From the NCBI GenBank assembly GCA_901538445.1, contig LR594584.1, forward strand, positions 2,885,586-2,949,585: DNA of 64,000 nt, written 5' to 3'. Every line of letters starts with the position of its first letter. The stretch's first letter is position 1. The DNA comes from Gemmataceae bacterium (GTDB lineage Bacteria > Planctomycetota > Planctomycetia > Gemmatales > Gemmataceae). The notes below the pieces were generated by a model. It was given only the letters and a program-made list of their open reading frames with translations. It did no database searches and was not told where the DNA came from. Positions 7,141 to 15,765 of this stretch are shown here, piece by piece. Both the position numbers and the translations under genes were made by a program.

Positions 7141-9384
7141 TCAGTCGTCCACCGGGCGGACGTTCCCCTTCGGCGGGAACCCCTTCGGTGGAACCCCGGT
7201 CGGCGGCGTCCCCGTCGGGTTCATCGGGGTCGCCGACGGCTTGACCTCGACGAGCGGGATGTCGATCCCGACCGGGGGCACCGTCTTGATGTACTCGAAC
7301 CACGCGTCGGTGAACTTCGCGAGCCCCTCGGGGGTGTTGGCGACCCCGAGCGAGCGGCAGAACAGGTTCACCACCGTGTCGGCGTCGAGCGGGAGGTCGC
7401 GGGGCTGCGCGGCGAGTTCGCCCAGGAACCGCTGCAGCTCGTCGCGGCGGTCCTTGGCGAGGTAGTAGTACAGCGCCCACGCGGTCGCCTGCCCCTTCTC
7501 CGTGAGCGCCTCCCGCTTCTTGCGGAGCAACGCAACCGTGTCGTCCCGGGGGGCGTTCGGGTCGATCACCCCCGGGACGCCCGGCCCAGCGGGGCTCCCG
7601 ACGGGCGGTTGCCCCAGGCCGAAGGGCGGCCGCACCCCGGGGCCGGGGCCGACCCCCGGTCCGGTCGGTTGCCCACCGGGCGTGCCCGTCCCGCCGCCCG
7701 TGTTCAGGCCGACCCCCGACTTGTCTTGCTTCACCGGGTCCGGGTCGGAGACCTCCTTCGGGTCGCGGAGGCCGAGGAAGTAGGCGTCCGACAGGACGTT
7801 CTTCAGGACCGCGACGCGCTCGGCCTGCTGCTCCTTGCGGTCCCTCCGGTCGTCAATGAGCGGGGCGTAGTGGTGCCGCAGTTGCCGCTGGAGGACGTAG
7901 TTCGGCACCCCGTACCCCGGTGACGGGGACACGTTCATCCACCACTTGCCGTCCTTGTCGGCGAAGAAGAACGGGTCGCGGGGCCGGGCGAAGAAGTTCA
8001 CCGCCCCGGCGGTGACCCACTGCGGGAGCGCCACGAACTGGGGGAGTTGGTTCGTCGCGTACAGGAGCTGGAGCGTCCCCTCGCGGCTGATCGCGGCGAC
8101 GGCGGCCTGTTCGTCCGCGACCCGCTCGACGAGTGCGACGGTCTGCATGCGGGCGACGTCGTCGGGCTTCATCCCCTTCTGGCCGGTTACGTCAACGTCC
8201 GGGCCGCGGCCGGCGAGGAGCCCCTTCTGGTTCACCCCCTCGCGGTACGTGGACCGGGCCTGGGCCGCGAACGTCTGCCCGACCGCGTCGAGCCGCTCGG
8301 GCGACAGCACGAGGATCCCGTGCTCGGCGGAGTAGAACCCGTCGGCGAGGAGCCGTGGCGGGGCGTCGAGGGCGCGGGCCAGGGCGTTGACGTCGCGGCC
8401 CTGCTTGGGCAGCGCGACGAGCAGCGGCGCGTCGGGCACCTTGAGTTCGATGCCCCGGGTGGCGTGCCACAGGAAGAACGCCTTGAAGTTGTCCTCCAGC
8501 AGCGCGCGGCGGCGGAAGACCTCCTCCTCAGTAGCGTCCCACGAGAGGATCGCGAAGTGCGGCGACGGGGTAACGGTCCCGGCCTCGAGCTTGCTCTGCC
8601 AGAACTCGGACGCGGCCCGCTTGGTCGCCCCGGCCTTGAGCCCGGGCTGCACGGCGGCGTAGGCCCGCGCGAAGGCCGCGACCTCGGGCGGGACGCCGTC
8701 CTTCTTCCCCTCAACGGCCGTGAGCAGGTCGTCCGCGTAGGTCTGGGCGTCGCCGGCCGCGCCGAAGCTCAGCGCCTCGACCACGAGCGCGAGCCCGACC
8801 TTGTAGTCGGTCTTCCCCGCCTTGGCCCACCGCGCGTGCCGCTCGCGGAGGTCGGTGGCGTGCGTCTTCCGCAGGCCCGGCGTCTCCTTGAACGTCGTGT
8901 ACCACTGGATCATCGTGCTGTCGGTGAACAGATTCGTGACGATCTTCTCGCCGTGCAGCGTCGTGTGCAGCTTCGGCTGCCACAGCGGGTTGTAGAAGGT
9001 GTTTGCGTTCCTGGGGTAGAACGGGGCGGCCTTGGTCAGGTCCTCCTCGACGGGCAAGACCACGACGACCGAGCGGCTCCCCTCGATCTGGGCTGCGTTG
9101 GCAGACGGAACCCCACCGGGGACCACGCCCCCGGGGCCGATCGGGGGCTGACCGGTCCCGCCGGGTTGGCGGAACCCGGGGCCGCCCTCGCCGCCGGGGA
9201 ACGCGGGCCGCACGCCGGGACCGGGGGTCGGGTTCGGGCCGGGGCCGACGGGGGTTCCGCCGGGTTGCTCGACCGAGCCGCTCCCTTCGAGGACGATGCG
9301 GATGATGAGGTATCCGGCGTGGACCGGGGTGGCGACGGCCAGCACCAACAGGGCGGGCACGGCCGCGAACAGAAACCGCCGCAT
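7141..9384 (-). CDS. exported hypothetical protein, DUF1570-like with degenerate metal site
   Basis: A 747-residue protein with a Sec signal (MRRFLFAAVPALLVLAVATPVHA). Two Pro/Gly-rich linkers, rich in GPGPNPTPGPG-type runs, lie near residues 50-95 and 595-645. The segment EGTLQLLYATNQ followed by LPQWVTAGAVNFFARP has the layout of planctomycete DUF1570/MA-type peptidases, in which a HExxH-type helix precedes an LPxWLxEGLAxYF motif; here the histidines are absent, so it would not bind zinc in the usual way. This relationship is a judgement by eye. The start at 9384 has GGAGG upstream and begins the signal peptide. It follows the gene at 9506-10945 by 121 bases on the same strand. Confidence 0.7.
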   Translation of the reverse strand: MRRFLFAAVPALLVLAVATPVHAGYLIIRIVLEGSGSVEQPGGTPVGPGPNPTPGPGVRPAFPGGEGGPGFRQPGGTGQPPIGPGGVVPGGVPSANAAQIEGSRSVVVVLPVEEDLTKAAPFYPRNANTFYNPLWQPKLHTTLHGEKIVTNLFTDSTMIQWYTTFKETPGLRKTHATDLRERHARWAKAGKTDYKVGLALVVEALSFGAAGDAQTYADDLLTAVEGKKDGVPPEVAAFARAYAAVQPGLKAGATKRAASEFWQSKLEAGTVTPSPHFAILSWDATEEEVFRRRALLEDNFKAFFLWHATRGIELKVPDAPLLVALPKQGRDVNALARALDAPPRLLADGFYSAEHGILVLSPERLDAVGQTFAAQARSTYREGVNQKGLLAGRGPDVDVTGQKGMKPDDVARMQTVALVERVADEQAAVAAISREGTLQLLYATNQLPQFVALPQWVTAGAVNFFARPRDPFFFADKDGKWWMNVSPSPGYGVPNYVLQRQLRHHYAPLIDDRRDRKEQQAERVAVLKNVLSDAYFLGLRDPKEVSDPDPVKQDKSGVGLNTGGGTGTPGGQPTGPGVGPGPGVRPPFGLGQPPVGSPAGPGVPGVIDPNAPRDDTVALLRKKREALTEKGQATAWALYYYLAKDRRDELQRFLGELAAQPRDLPLDADTVVNLFCRSLGVANTPEGLAKFTDAWFEYIKTVPPVGIDIPLVEVKPSATPMNPTGTPPTGVPPKGFPPKGNVRPVDD

Positions 9385-9462
9385 GGCGATCCTCCGGGGG
9401 TGTGAGCTGATTTGATTTTCCGCGAGGCGGCGTCGCGGGACAACGGGAATCTGAACGCAATC

Positions 9463-9490
9463 CGGGCCGCCGGCAAGCGCCGGCGGCCCG
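9463..9490 (-). terminator. GC-rich hairpin between two co-directional genes
   Basis: A 12-bp stem pairs 9463-9474 with 9479-9490 around AAGC, starting 16 bases after the stop codon of the upstream minus-strand gene. No clear T-run follows, so it may pause or partly terminate transcription, or stabilise the 3' end. Confidence 0.45.
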
Positions 9491-9505
9491 CGTTGCGGCC
9501 GGCGA

Positions 9506-10945
9506 TTACTTCGCCTCGACCCGGGGCAGCGCCGTCGCGGGGACGCCAATGATGAGTTCGTTGCTCCGCTTCGGGTTCGACTGGAGCTGCTTCAGGAACG
9601 CCTTCATCCCCTCGATGTCCACCCGGGCCGCGAGGTCCGGCTTGCCGCTGGCGTCCACCTTGTCCATCGGGGCCAGGATCGACGTCTGCACCCGGGCGAC
9701 GATGTCGGCGACCGGCTTCGGGGTGAGTTGCGCCTCGAACTTGGTCGCGAACGACGGGTCGTACAGCGGGTCGAACAGCGGCCGCCAGTTCCGGAACGCG
9801 TCGTTCATCCGCATCGCGTAACCCCGCCACGGGAGGGACCGGTCGAGCGGGTTCGAGGCCCGCGGCCCGGCGAAGGTGATGATCCCTGCGGCGACCGCCT
9901 CGGCGACGGCGTCGCCGTTGTACCCCTTCACCGGGGTCCCGTTGACCACCGGGGCCATGTTGCACAGCCCGATGACCGCCTCGCCGCAGTCGGCCGGTCC
10001 CGGGGCCGGGACCAGCGCCGGGTCGGACACGCACACGCGGGCCAGCGTGTGCGCCGGGTAGATCGGGGCACCGGTGGGGCCGGGGAGCGTCACGAACCGG
10101 CACCGCCCGAGGGTCTTGATCGCCTGGCGGCGGACGAACCCGACGACCTGGAGCTGGTCCGTGGTCGCGTTCTCGACCTTGCCGTCGGTCAGGGGGACGA
10201 GCGCGTTCGGGTTGGTGACGCACGCCTGGACCGCCGCGACCAGCTCGCCGATCTGCTTGTTCGCGGCCGAGCGGGGCTCGACGGTGAAGGCGTGGCGGCG
10301 GCTCCGGTAGTCGAACACGTCGTAGGCGTCGAGCAGGTTCGCGGCGGCCTGGAGGGCGTAGTACTTGATCTCGGTCGGCGTGTTCGGGTTGGCGACCCAC
10401 GCGGTGACCGTCGGCCAGTGGGCGTTCGCCCCGGTGGTGCAGACGGCGGCGTACAGCCGGGCCGCGTTGACCCGAACCACGCGCTCGGGGTGCGTCTCGA
10501 CGAGCGGCTTGAGGGCCGAGTCGAAGGCCGCACCGAGTTCGCGGATGTAGTCGGCGTTCCAGTCCCGGACCTTGGGCCGCGGGTCGTCGGAGCTGGTGCG
10601 GACGGCCGGGTTCGGGTCCAGCAGGAACCGCCCGAGGTCCTTGATCATGGAGTCCACATTGGGGATCTCGCGGCCGTTGGCGTCCTGTTTGAGTCCCGGG
10701 TCCTGAGCGGCCTTGTGGATCAGCGGGTGGGAGACCAGGTCGGCGTAGTACTTGGCGAAGTTCGCGAAGTCCGTCTGCGCGGCCTTGAGTTGGGTCTTGT
10801 CGATGCCGCGGCCGTCGCGGAACTCGGTGATGGCGTTGGTCCGGGGCGTTTGCGGGAGCTTGGTCGGTTCCTGGGCGGCCGCACGCCCCGCGGGGAGCGC
10901 GGCGACAGCCAGGGCGGACCAGGCGAGCAGACGAAGGAGAGTCAT
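9506..10945 (-). CDS. exported hypothetical protein, probably alpha-helical repeat fold
   Basis: A 479-residue protein with a clear Sec signal (MTLLRLLAWSALAVAALPAG, cleavage near AAAQEP). The rest alternates helical segments such as NPAVRTSSDD, HPERVVRVNAARLYAAVC and IKYYALQAAANLLDAYD, which suggests HEAT-like repeats. No catalytic motif is recognisable. It is the first gene of a probable two-gene unit with the DUF1570-like gene downstream, so both products are likely to act in the cell envelope. The Shine-Dalgarno is weak (GGGAA). Function unknown. Confidence 0.75.
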   Translation of the reverse strand: MTLLRLLAWSALAVAALPAGRAAAQEPTKLPQTPRTNAITEFRDGRGIDKTQLKAAQTDFANFAKYYADLVSHPLIHKAAQDPGLKQDANGREIPNVDSMIKDLGRFLLDPNPAVRTSSDDPRPKVRDWNADYIRELGAAFDSALKPLVETHPERVVRVNAARLYAAVCTTGANAHWPTVTAWVANPNTPTEIKYYALQAAANLLDAYDVFDYRSRRHAFTVEPRSAANKQIGELVAAVQACVTNPNALVPLTDGKVENATTDQLQVVGFVRRQAIKTLGRCRFVTLPGPTGAPIYPAHTLARVCVSDPALVPAPGPADCGEAVIGLCNMAPVVNGTPVKGYNGDAVAEAVAAGIITFAGPRASNPLDRSLPWRGYAMRMNDAFRNWRPLFDPLYDPSFATKFEAQLTPKPVADIVARVQTSILAPMDKVDASGKPDLAARVDIEGMKAFLKQLQSNPKRSNELIIGVPATALPRVEAK

Positions 10946-11186
10946 CGGGGTTCCCGGTGGGTGGCGATGTGGCGTCTACCGGTTCAACACCGTGGCACCG
11001 GCGGGCGTTTGCCGGGTGCGGGTGGAACGTGCGTTCGGCCGATGACTTGAGCCTACCGGGGGCGGGCCGCGACCGCAAGGGAATCGCGGGCCGCCGGGCG
11101 GCCCGGCGGGAGCGGCGGGGCGGGTTGGGCGGGTGCGGGCGAGTTCCGGGCGGACCGCCGGGGCGTGCCGGCGGCCCCGGCGAGCG

Positions 11187-12164
11187 TCAGAACCGGATGC
11201 CGGCGGTCATGAGGAGGTTGAAGTTGTGTAGGTTCCCGTTGATCGGGGGAACGAGGTTGGTCCAGTCGTAGCCCCACTCGGTGCGGAGCCCGCCGAACAG
11301 GATCCACGCCCCCATCGGCACCTCGACGGTCGCGTGCGACTCGATGAACACGCCGTGGGTGACGGCCTGCCGCCGCGCGTAGCTCCCGAGCGCCGCCTCG
11401 TCCTGGGGCACGAGGTCCACGTGGGCCGTGCCCCACCGGCCGCCCGCGGTGGTGCCGAACCGGTAGTTCCACCCGTTCTCCAGGCCCGTCAGGCCCGGCC
11501 CCCAGTACCACCAGTCGCGGCCGACGCCGAAGTTGAAGTTGGTCCGGCTCAGGCCGCGGATCGCCAGCGGGGCCACGATGTCCGACCGCGGGATCGTGGT
11601 GTTGCCGAACACCGTGGGGGCGCGGCGGAGTTCCAGTTCCGTGTAGTGCCCGACCGACCCGCGGTTGAACTGGTAGCTCAGGCCGAGGTCGAGCGCCCAG
11701 GCCGCGTCGTGCGCCGGGTTGAAGAACAGGCTCCGGCCGCCGCCGCCGGTCATCCACCCGGTCTGGAGCTGGCGGGCGAACCGCCCCTCGCCGAACGCGA
11801 ACGTCGGGCCGGTGTACGCGTACAGGTCGTACCCGATGCGGCCGTTGCGGCCCATCGGCCCCAGCGCGCCGGGGCCGTCGGTGTAGTACGGGCTCGCGTA
11901 CGCCCCGGGCGGCAGGTTGGGCGGTGCCGGCGGCTGGGCCGACTGGCCCGTCAGCGTACCGAGCGGGTCCGGGGACTGCTCGGACGCCAGCCGGACCGGC
12001 GCGGCGACCCGCTGCACGGCGCTGGCCCCGCCGGTCGGGGCCGGGTCGCCCGTGCCGCCCGGCGGCGGCGGGTACAGGGTCGCCCCGGGCTGGGCGGCGA
12101 CCGGGCCGCCGGTGGCCGCCGCCAGTAGCAACACGCCGCAGAGTCGTCGGGTGTGAATCGTCAT
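11187..12164 (-). CDS. putative outer-membrane beta-barrel protein
   Basis: A 325-residue protein with a Sec signal (MTIHTRRLCGVLLLAAATGG, cleavage near VAAQPG) and a Pro-rich linker over about residues 25-85. The rest contains alternating amphipathic strands rich in Tyr, Trp and Gly, and ends in LLMTAGIRF. A C-terminal phenylalanine on a terminal strand is the classical outer-membrane protein signature. No further family is recognised. The ATG at 12164 has GAGGGG upstream and begins the signal peptide. It is divergent from the 12366 gene, and its promoter must lie in the shared 201-base gap. Confidence 0.7.
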   Translation of the reverse strand: MTIHTRRLCGVLLLAAATGGPVAAQPGATLYPPPPGGTGDPAPTGGASAVQRVAAPVRLASEQSPDPLGTLTGQSAQPPAPPNLPPGAYASPYYTDGPGALGPMGRNGRIGYDLYAYTGPTFAFGEGRFARQLQTGWMTGGGGRSLFFNPAHDAAWALDLGLSYQFNRGSVGHYTELELRRAPTVFGNTTIPRSDIVAPLAIRGLSRTNFNFGVGRDWWYWGPGLTGLENGWNYRFGTTAGGRWGTAHVDLVPQDEAALGSYARRQAVTHGVFIESHATVEVPMGAWILFGGLRTEWGYDWTNLVPPINGNLHNFNLLMTAGIRF

Positions 12165-12300
12165 GCGCCCCTCGCCCGGCCCCGCGCGTTTCCGCCGGCG
12201 GCCGTGAACCGAACGAAACCCCGTCTCGTCCCCTTCTATCGACACCCGACTGTGCCGACTTTACCGCGTGGTCCGGTTGTAGCGTCGGGATTTACCCACT

Positions 12301-12329
12301 TTGGTTCCGGGCCGGGTGGCGGGTATAAA
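12301..12329 (+). promoter_or_regulatory. sigma-70-type promoter for the 12366-15563 unit
   Basis: TTGGTT (12301-12306) and TATAAA (12324-12329) are separated by exactly 17 bases, which is the consensus spacing. The -10 box ends 36 bases before the ATG at 12366. This is one of the clearest promoter-like matches in the window. Confidence 0.6.
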
Positions 12330-12333
12330 CACC

Positions 12334-12351
12334 CTGGGGAACCTGGGGAAC
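12334..12351 (+). promoter_or_regulatory. 9-bp direct repeat at the expected transcription start
   Basis: CTGGGGAAC occurs twice in direct tandem at 12334-12342 and 12343-12351, immediately after the -10 box. Its placement over the expected transcription start makes it a candidate operator for the downstream genes. No regulator gene is adjacent, so this remains inference. Confidence 0.35.
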
Positions 12352-12365
12352 GCAAAGGCGGCACG

Positions 12366-13805
12366 ATGGAAGCGCACGAACTCCGCGACCTCGACACGGC
12401 GAAGCGGTACGTCCTCGAAGGGCTCTGGCTCCAGCGGGCCGTGAAGCCGACGAGCGCCACCGTTCGCCCGACGCTGGAGTGGGCGATGGAGATCGCCTCC
12501 AGCGGCCACCCGCTGCCCCCGGTCGGGTTCGTCGCCGACGTCGGGCACATCGCGTTCGGGGCCGACGCCGAGTACCGGATGAAGGACCCGCTCCACGTCC
12601 CCGGCTGGCCGCCCGCCCTGGCCCGCACCTACGAGGACCACGTCCTCGGCAAGCTGTACGCCGACTGGGTGTTCGAGCGGGCCGGCGACGCGCTCCGCAA
12701 GTTCCAGGGCAAGGACCGGGTGAAGGGCGTCGGGTACGTCATCAACCAGATCCGCGAGCGGGCCAACATGCCCGGCGTCCTCCTGCCCCCGGCCGTGATC
12801 CGCGGGCTCCTCACGTCGAACCCCGACGACGTGCTGTCGTCCGGGTGGGACGCGCTCATGCGCGACGGCCCGTCCGAGTTGCAGGTCAAGCTTTACGAGG
12901 AGCTGGTGAGCGCCGCGCGCCGCACCACCGACGTACTCGCCCGCGAAGACGTGGACGCGCTCGACGACAAGTCGGCGCTCGGCGACATGGGGCAGTACGT
13001 CGCGCTGCGGCAGATCCGCCAGACCACGGCGCGCATCGAGGCGCGGCTCCCGGGCCGGCCGGTGAAGCCGCTCGTCGGCCGCAAGGAGGTGCCCACCCGG
13101 GTGCTCGACGAGGACCAGTACCCCGTCGGCGGATACACGTCGATCTCCAACCGCGGGTCGATCGAGAGCCTGCTCCACTCGCAGCTCGCGTACATAGAGC
13201 CCGAGAGCCCGGACCTGTTCGACGTGAAGTTCGTCCGCGACGAACTGTTCTACTACTCCCGCGACGAGAACCAGTTCCTCCGCCGCCGCCGGGCGTTCGT
13301 CGTCGTGCTGTTCCCGGACCTCGTCACCGCCCGGTTCAAGGACCCCGAGCTGCCGCACCAGCGGATCGTGATGCTGATGTCGTCGGTCCTGGCGCTGTTC
13401 CGGCGGCTGTCGGACTGGCTGAGCACCGACGCGATCCGGTTCGAGGTGCTGTTCGTTCAAGACCCGAGCGGCAAGCGGCCCCTCGCGGAAGAAGCGACCC
13501 TCATGGAGTTGCTGCTCCGCGAGCCGATCGAGCGGGGCGACGGCCTGGTCGCGTGGCTCCCCGACAAGGACGCCGCGGTCGCGCACCTGAACCGGCTGTC
13601 GCGACTGTCGCAGGTCCACTGCCTGGCGGCCGCGACCGAGCCGTTCGAGATGGACCTCGACAACGTGGTCGTCACCGAGGTCGTGGTGGACGGCCCGCGG
13701 CCCGAGGTCGGCACCGGCGACGGCGTTGTCGCCGCGCTGGAGGGCGAGGACGCCCTCGACGTCTGGCAGGAGACCGTCCTGCGCGTCCTGCAACTCTGGG
13801 TGTGA
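12366..13805 (+). CDS. uncharacterised 479-residue protein upstream of an ADP-ribosylglycohydrolase
   Basis: I do not recognise this protein with confidence. It has no signal peptide or membrane segment and looks cytosolic. The N-terminal half is mainly helical. The block GGYTSISNRGSIESLLHSQ at about residues 258-276 leads into RDELFYYSRDENQFLRRRR and then a predicted beta-alpha region (AFVVVLFPDL, followed by IVMLMSSVLALFRRL and FEVLFVQD) like a Rossmann or von Willebrand A fold. I recall similar blocks in accessory proteins of MoxR/vWA or FtsH 'ternary' NTPase systems, but cannot verify that, and no such ATPase is adjacent. It is first in a unit with the ADP-ribosylglycohydrolase, whose start lies 12 bases after its stop. 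Start chosen at the ATG with AAAGGCGG upstream. Confidence 0.6.
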   Translation: MEAHELRDLDTAKRYVLEGLWLQRAVKPTSATVRPTLEWAMEIASSGHPLPPVGFVADVGHIAFGADAEYRMKDPLHVPGWPPALARTYEDHVLGKLYADWVFERAGDALRKFQGKDRVKGVGYVINQIRERANMPGVLLPPAVIRGLLTSNPDDVLSSGWDALMRDGPSELQVKLYEELVSAARRTTDVLAREDVDALDDKSALGDMGQYVALRQIRQTTARIEARLPGRPVKPLVGRKEVPTRVLDEDQYPVGGYTSISNRGSIESLLHSQLAYIEPESPDLFDVKFVRDELFYYSRDENQFLRRRRAFVVVLFPDLVTARFKDPELPHQRIVMLMSSVLALFRRLSDWLSTDAIRFEVLFVQDPSGKRPLAEEATLMELLLREPIERGDGLVAWLPDKDAAVAHLNRLSRLSQVHCLAAATEPFEMDLDNVVVTEVVVDGPRPEVGTGDGVVAALEGEDALDVWQETVLRVLQLWV

Positions 13806-13817
13806 GGCGGTGCCGCG

Positions 13818-14927
13818 ATGAGCCAGTCCGATGCCGTCGCCGGGTGCCTGCTCGGGCTCGCGGTGGGCGACGCCCTCGGCGTCCCGCAAGAGGGTATGTC
13901 GCCGCGGCGGATCGCGCGGCTCTTTCCGGACCTCGACCGGCACCACTTCCTGTTCGGCCGCGGGGTGTTCTCGGACGACACCGAGCACGCCTGCATGACC
14001 GCCCAGGCGCTGCTCGTTTCCGGCGGCGATGTGGCGCGGTTCACGCGGTCGCTCGGCTGGCGGCTCCGATGGTGGTTCGCCGGGGTGCCGGCCGGGATCG
14101 GTCGCGCCACGGTGCGGGCGTGCGTGAAGCTGTGCTGCGGGTTCCCGCCGACCCGCAGCGGCGTGTGGTCGGCCGGGAACGGGCCGGCGATGCGGAGCCC
14201 GGTCCTCGGCGTGCTCTTCGGCGACGACCTCCCGCGGCTCCGCGAGTTCGTGCGGGCGTCCAGTCGCATCACCCACACCGACCCAAAGGCCGAGTGCGGG
14301 GCGCTCGTTGTCGCTTGGGCGGTCCACCGTGCGGCCGCGACGCGAGGCACGGCACCGCCCTCCCCCGCGGCGATCGTCGCTGAGTGTCGCGAGCTGCTCA
14401 GCGGCGAACCCGCGGCCGCCGACCTGCTCGCATCGCTCGACGCGCTCGTCGCGTCGCTCGCAGCGGGTCACTCGGTCGCCGAGTACGCGGCCGCTCTCGG
14501 GTTATCGAAGGGCGTGAGCGGATACATCTACCACACCGTGCCGGTCGCGGTGTACGCCTGGCTGCGGCACCCGGACGACTACCGTGCGGCCGTGCAATCG
14601 GTGATCCGCTGCGGCGGCGACACCGACACGGTCGCGGCCATCGCAGGGGCGGTGGTCGGCGCACGCGTCGGCAAGTCCGGCATTCCCCGCGAGCTACTTG
14701 ACGGCGTTGCCGACTGGCCGCGGTCGGTGCGGTGGGTGCAGCGGCTCGCCGAACGCCTCAACGACACCGACTGGCGCACGACCCCGCAGCGCGCACTGCC
14801 GCTCGCGGTGTGGGCGATCCCGTTCCGCAACCTGGCGTTCTTCGCGTGCGTGCTGGGCCACGTCGCCCGCCGCATGCTCCCGCCGTACTTAGGCAACCAG
14901 CGCCCGCGCCGCATAGACAAGGAGTGA
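13818..14927 (+). CDS. ADP-ribosylglycohydrolase family protein (DraG/ARH type)
   Basis: A 369-residue protein of the ADP-ribosylglycohydrolase family, which uses two magnesium ions to remove ADP-ribose from arginine or other acceptors. The metal-binding motifs look complete: GDALG at 17-21, DDT at 53-55 and GGDTDT with D268 and D270. The last 70 or so residues include a hydrophobic stretch (FRNLAFFACVLGHVARR) that may be a membrane-associated helix not typical of the family. It is coupled to the preceding unknown gene and is followed after three bases by the 14931 gene. No ADP-ribosyltransferase is seen in the window, so the modified target is unknown. Confidence 0.88.
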   Translation: MSQSDAVAGCLLGLAVGDALGVPQEGMSPRRIARLFPDLDRHHFLFGRGVFSDDTEHACMTAQALLVSGGDVARFTRSLGWRLRWWFAGVPAGIGRATVRACVKLCCGFPPTRSGVWSAGNGPAMRSPVLGVLFGDDLPRLREFVRASSRITHTDPKAECGALVVAWAVHRAAATRGTAPPSPAAIVAECRELLSGEPAAADLLASLDALVASLAAGHSVAEYAAALGLSKGVSGYIYHTVPVAVYAWLRHPDDYRAAVQSVIRCGGDTDTVAAIAGAVVGARVGKSGIPRELLDGVADWPRSVRWVQRLAERLNDTDWRTTPQRALPLAVWAIPFRNLAFFACVLGHVARRMLPPYLGNQRPRRIDKE

Positions 14928-14930
14928 GCC

Positions 14931-15563
14931 ATGACCGAACAGGAGTGGATCACGTGCGCCGATCCAGCGCAAATAATCGATTTCCTGAGAGAGAATGGGA
15001 ACGGTCGCAAATTGAGACTGTTCGCTTGTGGTTGCGTCCGTCAAATTTGGCACTTGGTTGAAGTTGGCTCAAGCCGGCATGCAGTTGAAGTGGCAGAGAA
15101 GTTCGCGGACAACGAGGCTTCCGATGCCGACCTCAAGAAGGCATATCTGCGAGCGGCCGCTGAGGTTAAAGACGTGCCTGAGTATGATGTCACACACGCG
15201 GATCCAGCGTGCGCGGTGAGCCGCGAACACTCCTGGGACGCGGCCTATTGTGTCGAGCATATTGTTACAAGTCGCCTGCGGCCTGATTGGAAAGAGAGCC
15301 GCCAGATTCACAGCTCAATGCTGAGAGATATTTTCGGCAACCCGTTTCGCCCGGTCGTGTTCACCCCGGAGTGGCGCACCTGCACCGCAGTTGCCCTCGC
15401 CCAACTGATGTACGAGTCGCGCGACTTCTCCCCGATGCCGATTCTGGCCGACGCACTTCAGGACGCGGGGTGCGCCAACGACGACATCCTGAACCATTGC
15501 CGCGGGCCGGGGCCGCACGTCCGCGGGTGCTGGGTCGTCGATCTCGTTCTCGGGAAGGTGTGA
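14931..15563 (+). CDS. small hypothetical protein of a Gemmata-type family
   Basis: A 210-residue cytosolic protein that begins MTEQEWITCADPAQIIDFL and contains GRKLRLFACGCVRQIWHLV and, near the C-terminus, RDIFGNPFRPVVFTP and GPHVRGCWVVDLVLGK. These blocks recall a paralogous family that I associate with Gemmata genomes; no function is known to me. The first 400 bases are near 50-60% G+C with different codon use, while the last third is as GC-rich as its neighbours. It starts three bases after the ADP-ribosylglycohydrolase stop, so it is translated from the same message. A large palindrome follows its stop. Confidence 0.7.
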   Translation: MTEQEWITCADPAQIIDFLRENGNGRKLRLFACGCVRQIWHLVEVGSSRHAVEVAEKFADNEASDADLKKAYLRAAAEVKDVPEYDVTHADPACAVSREHSWDAAYCVEHIVTSRLRPDWKESRQIHSSMLRDIFGNPFRPVVFTPEWRTCTAVALAQLMYESRDFSPMPILADALQDAGCANDDILNHCRGPGPHVRGCWVVDLVLGKV

Positions 15564-15565
15564 TG

Positions 15566-15642
15566 CTTTCGAGCCACGGGGCTTGTCCCCGTGGTGCCTG
15601 GAACCGCGGAAGACCACGGGGACAAGCCCCGTGGCTCGAAAG
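15566..15642. repeat. perfect 30-bp inverted repeat
   Basis: Positions 15566-15595 are the exact reverse complement of 15613-15642, with a 17-base loop. The left arm begins three bases after the stop codon of the 14931 gene. The core CCACGGGGC/TTGTCCCCGTGG is itself partly palindromic. There is no T-run. It most likely belongs to a dispersed palindromic repeat family and would form a strong hairpin at the transcript end. Confidence 0.85.
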
Positions 15643-15765
15643 ACACGAGGCACACGGCCGGCCCATCCCCGCGGGCCGTGTGAAATCTTCGCGGGCGGTG
15701 GACGAACACCCTCGGAGCGGTTAGTTTCTGGGTTTGGCGACCGCATCCTCCACGTAGGGCGAACC

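Noticed and set aside
7590-7710. Possible collagen-like or transposon-derived repeat in the 7141 gene
   Set aside because: The Pro/Gly-rich runs are short irregular linkers without a fixed period.
15287-15724. Small open frame spanning the 15566 palindrome
   Set aside because: It overlaps the 14931 gene and reads through the palindrome; no Shine-Dalgarno or family match.
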